A stretch of DNA of 64,000 nucleotides from Candidatus Planktophila lacus (GCF_002288325.1 NZ_CP016780.1:434001-498000); one strand, 5' to 3'; positions 17,149 to 24,083 are shown, counted from the first letter of the stretch. Numbers and translations: made by a program. The notes: generated from the letters alone by a model not told the origin.

Positions 17149-18276
17149 CTAGCTATTTTTCATTACCTTGTAGTCATATCCAAGGGCATCTAAGTCTGAA
17201 TCTTCAATCTTCCAAGGTGAGATGAAAATAACCTTTCCACCTTTTGCCGATGGTGGCTCGCTTCGATCTAGATCTATTTGGCTCACGACGATAAGCGCAT
17301 TATTTGGATGCTCTTGGCGGTGAAGAAGAACTTCATTTCGGGTGAGTACAACTTTCTCACCTAACGACATCGTTCCCTTAACCTCGATGTAAAAATCGAT
17401 GTCATTCAACTTTGCGGCGATGTCATAGGAACGATTTTTTCCGACATCTTTAATGTCCGTGAAACCCTTCTTTCCCAAATGCTTCATGGCTACTTCAACT
17501 GCGTGCTCTTCAATGACTTTCTTATGCGCTTGCGGTAAACGCGAGCGCCCTTGGCGTCGAGGTCCGGTTAGATCTCTTCCAGCGGCTTGTGCGATTGCTG
17601 CGACAGCTTCTTTATGCTCAGGACTTTCGGATCCGGGGATCGTGGCATCCGTTTCCTGCAAAAAATAAATCTTAGATAGCATCTCCAACAAGAACTCGAT
17701 ATCCGTGAAAATCTGTTCGTCAGAGGGAACGCTTTCTTTGCGATATTCAAATCCACATAAACTGGTCCGATCATAAGCTTCAGCAAGATTTCCTTTTGCC
17801 TCTAGATTTCGTGAGAACTTAAGTCTCGGATTCTTAACCTGATCAAGATTTAACTTTTCGCGGCCCCACGTCATTAGCGCGGCAGCAACCTCAGGTGCGA
17901 GAGCTTTTTGATATCTCCGCTCCATGGAATCACCATCGTAAGTCGTGCTGGCATGCCCAAGACTTAGGTAACAGTTAGATCCGGTGGCTGAGAACAAGAA
18001 AACGACGTACCAGCCTTTTGTGGCACTTGGACTGAGTTCTTTAGATGCTAGACGCACCCAAGGAATCTCTGCTTTATTTCCGTCGCCATCTTTACCTTGC
18101 ACCCAGAGATCTTCGATAGCTATTTCGTACTTGGATTTGAAGCGATCTAAGTTTTCGCTCAGCGAAGAGGCAATCTCTTTGCGGATCAGGATTCCACGTC
18201 TTTGCATAGCCGGAGTGTTCTTTGAGGTGTATTGCCTTTGAAGCTCAAGAACTTCTCGAATCTGGGAACTGATCAT
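17149..18276 (-). CDS. MrcB_N (DUF3578) - DUF3883 protein, probable restriction/defence factor
   Basis: A 375-residue two-domain protein. Residues 1 to about 185 resemble the McrB N-terminal DNA-recognition domain (MrcB_N/DUF3578): GWYVVFLFSATGSNCYLSLGHAS is split as GWYVVFLFSATG and YLSLGHAST. The C-terminal part, about 255-375, matches DUF3883 with the nuclease-like core SYDIAAKLN ... DFYIEVKGT, a D-x(n)-ExK arrangement of PD-(D/E)xK enzymes. Such proteins are frequent in defence islands. Its ATG has TAACCT six bases upstream, and this -10 overlaps a 17-bp palindrome. It is divergent from the DUF2075 operon. Confidence 0.82.
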   Translation of the reverse strand: MISSQIREVLELQRQYTSKNTPAMQRRGILIRKEIASSLSENLDRFKSKYEIAIEDLWVQGKDGDGNKAEIPWVRLASKELSPSATKGWYVVFLFSATGSNCYLSLGHASTTYDGDSMERRYQKALAPEVAAALMTWGREKLNLDQVKNPRLKFSRNLEAKGNLAEAYDRTSLCGFEYRKESVPSDEQIFTDIEFLLEMLSKIYFLQETDATIPGSESPEHKEAVAAIAQAAGRDLTGPRRQGRSRLPQAHKKVIEEHAVEVAMKHLGKKGFTDIKDVGKNRSYDIAAKLNDIDFYIEVKGTMSLGEKVVLTRNEVLLHRQEHPNNALIVVSQIDLDRSEPPSAKGGKVIFISPWKIEDSDLDALGYDYKVMKNS

Positions 18277-18282
18277 GCTGGA

Positions 18283-18352
18283 AGGTTACTCAGGGTAACC
18301 GACATCTGCCAGATGCTTACGGAGAGTAGTTTTCGGCTATAGCCTTAACTCG
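18283..18352. promoter_or_regulatory. Divergent promoter with two inverted repeats
   Basis: The 75-bp gap between two divergent genes holds two dyads: GGTTAC-TCAGG-GTAACC at 18284-18300 and CATCTG-C-CAGATG at 18303-18315. The left gene's likely -10 (TAACCT, complement of 18283-18288) falls inside the first dyad, and the right gene's likely -10 (TAGCCT, 18340-18345) lies six bases before GTG 18352. Both transcripts would be leaderless. The dyads are in a position to act as operators for shared control; no regulator is known. Confidence 0.55.
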
Positions 18353-20205
18353 TGCTGGCATATCTCGCTACGAAGAAGAAATTTCTGGAGGACGCCCACA
18401 TCATTGAAGACCTTGTCAGGGATGCCGTAAAGCAGAATTTGGGCCTAGGTGTCGGGCAAAATGAATATTCATCCTGGCGAAACTCACTCGGTAACGGAAT
18501 GTCTCACATTATTGCGAGTCCAGATATACCGGATGATGCAGGAATTGCTATTGAGTATCAAATAAATAAACTCAAAAACCGAATCGATTTCATAGTTTCT
18601 GGAAGGCAAGCGGACGGGTCCGAATCAATTGTAATAATTGAACTTAAGCAGTGGACAAGTATTGATTATTCCGAGCTGCCGGAACATGTAAACACCTTCG
18701 TAGGCCAGAAGAATCGAGATGTCGTTCATCCTTCTTATCAGGCACGAAGTTACGCAAGCTTGTTAGAAATGTACAACGAATATGTCTACGAGACGCCCGT
18801 TAGAATTACTTCGTGCGCATATTTACATAATTGTCCTGAGTTAGATGTTGTCAATGATTCTCGTTACGAAGAAGCGCTTCGAAATACCCCTGTTTTTATT
18901 AAAGGACAAAAGAAAGAAATAGTCGCACTAATTTCTGATCGAATTAAGAGTGGTGATGGAGTAGAACTACTTAAGAGAGTCGATGCCTCACCAACAAAAC
19001 CTTCACTTCAGCTAGCTGATGCAGTAACAAATATGCTTCAAGGCAAAGAAGCATTCGTTCTCATTGATGAGCAAAAAACGGTCTTGGAAACGATTGTCAA
19101 GACTTCACTCCAGGGCTTGAAGGGGCCAAAGCAAGTCGTGATAGTTAAAGGTGGACCAGGGACAGGTAAGTCAGTTATTGCGATAAATTCACTTTCGAGA
19201 CTTATGGGTCAGCGATTGATTGCTCGCTATGTAACGCCGAATGCCGCACCTAGAGCAGTTTTTGAAGTGAAGCTTAAGTCGGCTTTCAAAGGTGGAGAGA
19301 TTAAAGAGCTTTTTAGCGGATCTGGAAATTTTACGGGAATAGAAGCAAATGACTTCGATGTACTGATTGTCGATGAAGCGCATCGACTAAAACTAAGAAC
19401 CCAATATTCGAAGGGAGGCGATAATCAGATTCGCGAGGTTATTCAGGCCGCGAAAACTTCTGTTTTCTTCCTGGATGAAGCGCAGAAAGTAACCTGGAAG
19501 GACATAGGGGAGTCATTCGAGATCGAAAAATTCGCCAGGGCCATGGGGGCCGAGATTCATCATCTTGAGTTAAAGTCTCAGTTTCGATGTAACGGTTCCG
19601 ATGGGTATTTAACCTGGCTTGATGAAAGCTTAGGGATTGCGGAGGACTCAGGTAACTCCTTCAACGATGCCAATTATGATTTTCAGGTTTTTGACGATCC
19701 ATCGAAACTGTACGCTGAAATTCGAAAGCGAAATAAACTGAACAACAAATCGAGAATGTTGGCGGGTTACTGCTGGGACTGGATAAGTAAAAAAGATAAA
19801 TTGAAATTTGATATTGAATTTCCCAAGTTTAATTTTCGAGCGAAGTGGAACTTGGAGTCTCGTGGAAGTGCGTGGATAATCGACCCCAATTCTATTGACG
19901 ATATTGGCTGCATTCACACATCACAAGGTTTAGAACTTGAATATGTAGGTGTAATCATCGGCCCAGACTTTAAATTAATAGATGGTTGCTTAGCGACAGA
20001 ACCCTCAGGTCGGGCAAGCACCGATGTTTCACTGCATGGATATAAAAAAGAGTTCAAGGAGAATCCCGAATTAGCCACCATCAAGGCAGACCAGATAATC
20101 CGAAATACATACAGAACTCTCATGACGCGAGGTATGAAGGGTTGCTATATTTACTGTACTGACGAGCAAGTAGCTAGTTATTTCCGAGATCGACTAGCAA
20201 GATAG
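18352..20205 (+). CDS. DUF2075 / Schlafen group 3-like nuclease-helicase
   Basis: A 617-residue protein. The N-terminal part has RIDFIV at 77-82 and IVIIELKQW at 93-101, an Asp ... E-x-K pattern of PD-(D/E)xK nucleases. The central and C-terminal parts are the DUF2075 (PF09848) superfamily I helicase-like ATPase: Walker A GGPGTGKS at 267-274, Walker B VLIVDEAH at 337-344, FFLDEAQKVTW, the family motif LKSQFRCNGSDGYLTWLDE, and the late QGLELEYVGVIIGPD and RNTYRTLMTRGMKG. The GTG start fits a leaderless mRNA. The following MazG-like gene is 7 bp away, so these two probably work together. Base composition looks AT-richer than nearby housekeeping genes. A role in phage defence is inferred from domains and context. 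Confidence 0.88.
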   Translation: MLAYLATKKKFLEDAHIIEDLVRDAVKQNLGLGVGQNEYSSWRNSLGNGMSHIIASPDIPDDAGIAIEYQINKLKNRIDFIVSGRQADGSESIVIIELKQWTSIDYSELPEHVNTFVGQKNRDVVHPSYQARSYASLLEMYNEYVYETPVRITSCAYLHNCPELDVVNDSRYEEALRNTPVFIKGQKKEIVALISDRIKSGDGVELLKRVDASPTKPSLQLADAVTNMLQGKEAFVLIDEQKTVLETIVKTSLQGLKGPKQVVIVKGGPGTGKSVIAINSLSRLMGQRLIARYVTPNAAPRAVFEVKLKSAFKGGEIKELFSGSGNFTGIEANDFDVLIVDEAHRLKLRTQYSKGGDNQIREVIQAAKTSVFFLDEAQKVTWKDIGESFEIEKFARAMGAEIHHLELKSQFRCNGSDGYLTWLDESLGIAEDSGNSFNDANYDFQVFDDPSKLYAEIRKRNKLNNKSRMLAGYCWDWISKKDKLKFDIEFPKFNFRAKWNLESRGSAWIIDPNSIDDIGCIHTSQGLELEYVGVIIGPDFKLIDGCLATEPSGRASTDVSLHGYKKEFKENPELATIKADQIIRNTYRTLMTRGMKGCYIYCTDEQVASYFRDRLAR

Positions 20206-20212
20206 GTTAGCT

Positions 20213-20521
20213 ATGAACGAAATTAATCAACTAATGGCTGAAATTCGGGCTTTTGCTGATGCACGAAAATGGGAGGTTTTTCATACTCCCAAAAATCTGT
20301 CTATGGCAGTAGCAGGTGAAGCGGGTGAGCTGGTCGCAGAGTTCCAGTGGCTTACCGCAAGAGAGTCGGAACGCTCAGAGTTATCTGCTGAAAAACTGAT
20401 CGATATCGAAATGGAAATCGCTGATGTGGCTATGTACTTGTTAAGACTGGCAGACGTTTTAAATATAGACCTCTCAGAAGCTGTCAGAAAGAAATTGGCA
20501 ATTAACGAATCCCGTTTTTAG
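20213..20521 (+). CDS. MazG-like nucleotide pyrophosphohydrolase
   Basis: A 102-residue all-alpha NTP pyrophosphohydrolase of the MazG/RS21-C6 type. The metal-binding motif is split as usual: GEAGELVAEFQWL in helix 2 and EIADVAMYLLRLADVL in helix 3 (E-x2-E and E-x2-D). Such enzymes hydrolyse non-canonical or modified dNTPs, or in some stress systems deplete (d)NTPs or ppGpp. It is only 7 bp downstream of the DUF2075 gene and 26 bp before the next one, so the three form one operon. Confidence 0.87.
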   Translation: MNEINQLMAEIRAFADARKWEVFHTPKNLSMAVAGEAGELVAEFQWLTARESERSELSAEKLIDIEMEIADVAMYLLRLADVLNIDLSEAVRKKLAINESRF

Positions 20522-20547
20522 CTTATCAATCGAATAGCGGGGGAACT

Positions 20548-21396
20548 GTGGACGCTGATCTTGCACTTCGCAAGAGTCTCGGATTAACTCCATCAGATTC
20601 ATTTGAGAGATATTCAGAATCTGAGATTATTGATTTGGTAATCAAGTTTGCGATTTGGCCATTGGAAGATTCTTTCCGACATGCGCCTTGGTTAGCTCGA
20701 TACGCGGTTAGAAGGCAGCGACACAGAATTGATGAGAGAGCGCCAGGAGAAAAAAGAGATCTTTGGGGAATGCCAGATGAATCAGGCTATTTCGCTGACG
20801 ATAATTCTCTGTTGAAAAGTACATTTATGAACCTACCGATTTTAGGGAAGAACAACCCCTACGGAAATTCCCGCATCTCTTCCGGATTAGTCTGCTGTCA
20901 TATTTGGCCGAAGACGACTAGTGACCCACTTCTATTTTCATTTCTTCCAAATTTGGTTTGGATTCCAAAAAGCCTTTCAAGATTTACCGATGTATTTGGC
21001 GATAAGGCTACCCATAAAGTTCATTTCGTATTGCAAACACTTTCGCATTCTCGATATAGAGAATTGGAAGTTTTAACGGGGGAGGGGCAAGTAGGCGATG
21101 CATGGAGGCAACTCACTAACCCTTCAATAGATATTGATCGCGAGTTCCAATTCAATGAAATGATTTCAGAGCCATCTTTGTCTAAACGCGTTAGAACTAG
21201 GCATGACCGGCTGATAACCTTTTTGACTTCTGCGCTGGAAGATGGACCCGGATTACAGCGCAGATTCAGTAAGCGCTATCACTTAGGTTGGGGCCCGGGT
21301 ATCGACAAAACTATCCCGTCGATAAATGAACTTGTGAGCAGGAGCAAGATTCTGGAACTAAAGAGAATCATCGAAGAGACATCTCCAAGACTTTAA
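20548..21396 (+). CDS. Unknown protein with an HNH-like motif, third gene of the accessory operon
   Basis: A 282-residue soluble protein I do not recognise. A GTG start follows CGGGGGAACT. A central segment, about 110-150, reads GLVCCHIWP ... LFSFLPNLVWIPKSLSRFTD. The Cys-His, then Asn in PNLVWIP, arrangement recalls the beta-beta-alpha-metal core of HNH nucleases such as 'CHI-P ... N-l-v-l', but a third ligand is not evident, so catalysis is unproven. The C-terminus is basic and helical (RVRTRHDRLITFL, RRFSKRYHLGWG), fit for nucleic-acid binding. It is likely the effector or partner of the DUF2075-MazG pair. Nothing in it suggests a mobile-element enzyme. Confidence 0.6.
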   Translation: MDADLALRKSLGLTPSDSFERYSESEIIDLVIKFAIWPLEDSFRHAPWLARYAVRRQRHRIDERAPGEKRDLWGMPDESGYFADDNSLLKSTFMNLPILGKNNPYGNSRISSGLVCCHIWPKTTSDPLLFSFLPNLVWIPKSLSRFTDVFGDKATHKVHFVLQTLSHSRYRELEVLTGEGQVGDAWRQLTNPSIDIDREFQFNEMISEPSLSKRVRTRHDRLITFLTSALEDGPGLQRRFSKRYHLGWGPGIDKTIPSINELVSRSKILELKRIIEETSPRL

Positions 21397-21433
21397 TTCT
21401 GATTTTGGTAATCAATTAACTGAATAAACCTAA

Positions 21434-21721
21434 TTAAACCCGATGCTTCCCAACCTGCTTTAACTTCCGCAGCGCTTTCGGCGTGATCTTGCCACCGAAA
21501 GTTCCGCGCTTTGGTGCAGTGAGAAAGCCGATATCCATTGCAGTGCTCACGCATTCTCCGATGAATTCTTCGGGGAGGACGAGTTCGTAGGCGAGGTCGA
21601 TAACGGGGATCTGTGAACCAGTGAGGACTACGCGGTTATAGAGCCAAGCGATTTCAAGGAGGTATTCCTCGCTATCGGAGTCGGGTGTAAGGGTGCGGGC
21701 GCGTTCGAGTGCGAAGTCCAT
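21434..21721 (-). CDS. Conserved hypothetical protein (small, winged-helix-like)
   Basis: A 95-residue protein. It is helical with EEYLLEIAWLYNRVVLTGS, PVIDLAYELVLPEEFIGE and a C-terminal basic hairpin LTAPKRGTFGGKITPKALRKL. The pattern of helices followed by a Gly-rich beta wing suggests a winged-helix DNA-binding fold; similar small proteins occur in other actinobacteria. It converges with the defence operon and is transcribed away from the tRNA-remnant region. Function unknown. Confidence 0.65.
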   Translation of the reverse strand: MDFALERARTLTPDSDSEEYLLEIAWLYNRVVLTGSQIPVIDLAYELVLPEEFIGECVSTAMDIGFLTAPKRGTFGGKITPKALRKLKQVGKHRV

Positions 21722-21758
21722 GTGGGGAATCTATGGGTGGGGTGTGACATGGGGAGAG

Positions 21759-21792
21759 AAAGCGAAAACCCCGCCATTGCTGACGGGGTTTT
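21759..21792 (+). repeat. 34-bp direct repeat, copy 1 (hairpin terminator)
   Basis: This 34-bp stretch is repeated without change at 22169-22202, exactly 410 bp away. Its core, 21765-21792, is a perfect 9-bp stem of A4C4G with its complement around a 10-nt loop, a rho-independent terminator shape. What follows (21793-21830) weakly resembles the 5' half of a tRNA (TGCTGTTGCTCAATAATG, then a stem-loop with TTGACTC). Confidence 0.8.
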
Positions 21793-21851
21793 CTGCTGTT
21801 GCTCAATAATGCATCTCTTTGACTCAGAGAACATAAGTTTAGCAGGCAAAC

Positions 21852-21886
21852 AAAAAGTCCCACAGATGATTCTGCGGGACTTTTTT
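21852..21886 (+). terminator. Hairpin terminator before a tRNA 5'-half remnant
   Basis: AAAAAGTCCC pairs with GGGACTTTTT, with an inner CAGA/TCTG stem and one A/C bulge pair. A run of six T closes it. The next base begins a partial tRNA (21887-21922). Confidence 0.75.
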
Positions 21887-21922
21887 GCTGTGCTCTGGAT
21901 AGAGCGCACGCCAATGACTAAG
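21887..21922 (+). pseudogene. tRNA 5'-half remnant
   Basis: The segment copies the D arm to anticodon loop of the intact tRNA at 22029-22104. It has GGATAGAGC, two extra bases (GC), then a 15-base perfect match ACGCCAATGACTAAG (21908-21922 versus 22054-22068). The acceptor and D stem are damaged (GCTGTGCTC) and there is no variable or T arm after it, so it cannot make a tRNA. The match ends inside the anticodon stem, a usual crossover site for tRNA-targeting integrases. Confidence 0.65.
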
Positions 21923-22028
21923 TGAGCAAAGGTTACCAAAGAAATTTCAAGTTTGATTGAAAAGTTATACACAGATGAGTGACCAAAAAATTACTCGTAA
22001 CAGGAAAACATTTAAGTTCCGCATGTGT

Positions 22029-22104
22029 CTCGCTGTAGCTCAGCGGATAGAGCACGCCAATGACTAAGGCGTAGACGCGGGTTCGAATCCCGCCAGCGAG
22101 ACCA
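22029..22104 (+). tRNA. tRNA, anticodon GAC by position (Val-type), CCA encoded
   Basis: A full cloverleaf: acceptor CTCGCTG/CAGCGAG, D stem GCTC/GAGC, anticodon stem CGCCA/AGGCG with an A-A mismatch at the loop end, 5-nt variable region TAGAC, T arm GCGGG-TTCGAAT-CCCGC, A73 at 22101 and encoded CCA at 22102-22104. Counting gives anticodon GAC at 22062-22064, which would read GUC (Val). As in the tRNA at 8738, position 37 is T and the D loop is GGATA. The helix could slip one step to ACGCC/GGCGT with a 9-nt loop. A terminator follows at 22111. Gene certain, amino acid less so. Confidence 0.88.
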
Positions 22105-22110
22105 CTCCTT

Positions 22111-22145
22111 AGAAGCCCTGGGAATTAGTCACCTGGGGCTTCTTT
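22111..22145 (+). terminator. Terminator of the intact tRNA
   Basis: AGAAGCCC (22111-22118) pairs with GGGCTTCT (22136-22143), then T residues. It lies 7 bases after the encoded CCA. Confidence 0.75.
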
Positions 22146-22168
22146 GTTTTCCCATTAAGTTATGCGGA

Positions 22169-22202
22169 AAAGCGAAAACCCCGCCATTGCTGACGGGGTT
22201 TT
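22169..22202 (+). repeat. 34-bp direct repeat, copy 2 (hairpin terminator)
   Basis: Identical to 21759-21792. It again forms the 9-bp A/C stem with a T-run and again is followed at once by a tRNA-like 5' half (22205-22241). Confidence 0.8.
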
Positions 22203-22204
22203 TC

Positions 22205-22241
22205 GTTGTAGCTGCGGATAGAGCGCCTCTTGACGAAGGGA
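22205..22241 (+). pseudogene. tRNA 5'-half remnant, second copy
   Basis: The segment reads GTTGTAGCTGCGGATAGAGC and then GCCTCTTGACGAAGGGA. The first part matches the tRNA D arm (one base deleted in the D stem region) and the second resembles an anticodon arm with TTGACGAA in the loop. No T arm or acceptor 3' strand follows; the sequence turns AT-rich. The 48 bases after it lead to the mycoredoxin start. Confidence 0.6.
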
Positions 22242-22288
22242 GTTTATTTTAACAAACATTTATCAGTGTGCGCCAGTACTCTTAGGGC

Positions 22289-22528
22289 ATGTCATTTGTT
22301 ATGTATTCAACTAGCTGGTGTGGTTACTGTAAGCGTTTGAAATCTCAATTAGGTGAACTCGGAGTTACATTTGAAGAGATCAACATTGAGGAAGTACCGG
22401 GCACGGCTGAGATCGTTGAGAAGGTAAATGGTGGCAATCGCACGGTGCCGACATTGGTGTTCGCAGATGGAAGTGCGATGACCAATCCTTCGGCCAAAGA
22501 AGTTGTTGCGAAGTTGGCTGCGCTTTAA
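22289..22528 (+). CDS. mrx1: Mycoredoxin-type glutaredoxin
   Basis: A 79-residue thioredoxin-fold protein with the redox motif CGYC at 12-15 in TSWCGYCKRL, the cis-Pro in NRTVPTLVF, and the thiol-binding end GSAMTNPSAKE. These match actinobacterial mycoredoxin-1, which reduces protein-mycothiol disulfides. A TACTCT hexamer sits six bases before the ATG with no Shine-Dalgarno, so it is likely leaderless. The next gene begins about 20 bp later. Confidence 0.9.
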   Translation: MSFVMYSTSWCGYCKRLKSQLGELGVTFEEINIEEVPGTAEIVEKVNGGNRTVPTLVFADGSAMTNPSAKEVVAKLAAL

Positions 22529-22547
22529 AGGAAATTTGAGGAGCCGC

Positions 22548-23054
22548 GTGAAAAAGTTAATTGCCGCCCTGCTGGCTTTGAATTTGCTTGGCATGGCGCC
22601 AGCATCTGCGCATCAACCGGTGGATTTGTTAAATAGCGACACCACGCCAAGTGCTGGGCCTCTGTTGGTAGATGGCACAGTCTCGTTTGCGGTACGCGCA
22701 TCATTTACTAAGGCTGGACAGAAGAAGGCATTTCGCGCCGCCTTAAAAGAAGGCGATCAGTTGGATGTTCAATACTTAATCATTGATAAGAAGCCAGAGA
22801 ATAAACTGAAGAATTCTAAATTACCGCTACTGGTTATAACTTCGCCGTCGGGTAAGAAGACAACAATGAAATTCACCGAGCGAACTGAGTTCTTGGAAAC
22901 TTATAGTCGCACTATGTATTTGTATTTATCGCGCATTAGCGAAGTCGCTGAACCTGGGATCTATAGCTTCATGATCACTGCGCGTACTAAATCTGCGATA
23001 ACGCTCGGGGTTGGTGCGAGAGAAGTGCCTGGCGAAGTTCTGCGCGGGCAATGA
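22548..23054 (+). CDS. Secreted protein of unknown function
   Basis: A 168-residue exported protein. I chose GTG 22548 because GAGGAG precedes it and because it gives a clean signal peptide (VKKLIAALLALNLLGMAPASA). An upstream in-frame start would read through the end of mycoredoxin. The mature part is beta-rich with no cysteines: SFAVRASFTKAGQKKAF, LDVQYLIID, LYLSRISEVAEPGIYSFMI. It ends in a region overlapping the next start by 4 bp. The fold may be Ig-like, but this is a guess. Confidence 0.7.
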   Translation: MKKLIAALLALNLLGMAPASAHQPVDLLNSDTTPSAGPLLVDGTVSFAVRASFTKAGQKKAFRAALKEGDQLDVQYLIIDKKPENKLKNSKLPLLVITSPSGKKTTMKFTERTEFLETYSRTMYLYLSRISEVAEPGIYSFMITARTKSAITLGVGAREVPGEVLRGQ

Positions 23055-23452
23055 GATTCGTCAAAGGTTTTGCACGGGTTACTCTAGGAATTGCTCTGGG
23101 GTATGCGGGGTTTACCCATTTAACTTCTAGCCGTTTGGAATTTCAGGCACAGGTTCCGAACTGGGTTCCATTTAGCGCTGACTTTGTGGTGCTGGCATCT
23201 GGAGTGGTGGAAATTGTCTTGGGTCTGGCGTTGGTCTTTTTAGTTAAGTACCAAGTGCAGGTGGGTTGGGTTGTTGCGGCTTTCTTTGTGGCGATCTTTC
23301 CGGGAAATATCTCGCAGTATGTAAACGGGATAGATGCATTTGGATTGGATACCGACCGGGCGCGGTTTGTGCGTTTGTTCTTTCAGCCGCTGCTTGTGGC
23401 GTGGGGGCTATGGGCAACTGGGGCGTGGCGAGCGGTTCGACGGGCGAGGTAA
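23051..23452 (+). CDS. DoxX-like small membrane protein
   Basis: A 133-residue protein with about four membrane segments: VTLGIALGYAGFTHLTS, FVVLASGVVEIVLGLALV, VGWVVAAFFVAIFPGN and a final PLLVAWGLWATGAW. The N-terminal GYAGFTHL and the GNISQYVNG loop are typical of DoxX/DUF4870-like families. Membrane redox functions are proposed for DoxX relatives. It overlaps the secreted protein before it (ATGA). Confidence 0.75.
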   Translation: MRFVKGFARVTLGIALGYAGFTHLTSSRLEFQAQVPNWVPFSADFVVLASGVVEIVLGLALVFLVKYQVQVGWVVAAFFVAIFPGNISQYVNGIDAFGLDTDRARFVRLFFQPLLVAWGLWATGAWRAVRRAR

Positions 23453-23475
23453 AGAACGCGGGTGTACCGTTTTCT

Positions 23476-23958
23476 ATGGCAAAAAAAGAGATTGAATCTG
23501 AAGATAAAGTCTATGGAGAGAAATCTATCCTTCCACTGAAGTACGTGGACATGATGGAAGATATCTTTCACGCAGTTCTTGCACTCGCCTTGCTGGGTAT
23601 CGGCATTGGCGCATTTTTCTTTAGCATCAAGCGCTTAATTGAGACTGCGCCCTTCTTTCCAAATGGAATGATCCAAGGCGTAAATGACATCTTGTTTATC
23701 GTCATCATTCTAGAAATTTTGCGCACTGTTATCTCGCGCTTTACCGATGGCGTTTACCAGCTCGATAAGTTTTTGATTATTGGTGTAATCGCTGCTGTGC
23801 GACATATCTTGACGGTGGGCGCATCGCTTACTTTGCAGACAGGCAAGAGCGATGTGGCATTTGAGCGCGCGATTTACGAGATGGGATTAAATGCCCTGAT
23901 AGTTGTTGCTTTGGTATTTGCGATCTTCTTATCGAAGAGCGCGCATCGCCGAAAGTAG
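23476..23958 (+). CDS. PsiE-family membrane protein
   Basis: A 160-residue protein with four hydrophobic helices: FHAVLALALLGIGIGAFF, DILFIVIILEILRTVI, FLIIGVIAAVRHILTVG and ALIVVALVFAIFL. EILRTVISRF and VRHIL are hallmarks of the phosphate-starvation-inducible PsiE family (PF06146). I chose ATG 23476, which has TACCGT five bases upstream, over a start that would run 210 bp into the DoxX gene. Its role is unknown in all species. Confidence 0.8.
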   Translation: MAKKEIESEDKVYGEKSILPLKYVDMMEDIFHAVLALALLGIGIGAFFFSIKRLIETAPFFPNGMIQGVNDILFIVIILEILRTVISRFTDGVYQLDKFLIIGVIAAVRHILTVGASLTLQTGKSDVAFERAIYEMGLNALIVVALVFAIFLSKSAHRRK

Positions 23959-23960
23959 AA

Positions 23961-24083
23961 CTACTCGAAATCTCCGCCGCGGCCGGTAAGGCGCTTCGGG
24001 TCTTTGCGCGGCCGATCAAAACGCGTTGCCAGAGCAATGACCGCTATCGCATTGATGGCAATTAAGACAAGACCGATCTTCAT
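23961..24083 (-). CDS. Small membrane protein (40 aa)
   Basis: A 40-residue frame whose ATG overlaps the stop of the next upstream gene (TAATG), so its translation can be coupled. It reads MKIGLVLIAINAIAVIALAT, a single membrane helix, then a basic tail RFDRPRKDPKRLTGRGGDFE. It converges on the PsiE gene with a 2-bp gap. Length is below usual gene-calling limits. The hydrophobic/basic layout and coupled start argue for a real gene; no family recognised. Confidence 0.55.
   Translation of the reverse strand: MKIGLVLIAINAIAVIALATRFDRPRKDPKRLTGRGGDFE

Noticed and set aside
23266-23475. Longer N-terminus for the PsiE protein.
   Set aside because: It runs within the DoxX gene in another frame and has no PsiE features; ATG 23476 has a -10-like TACCGT just upstream.
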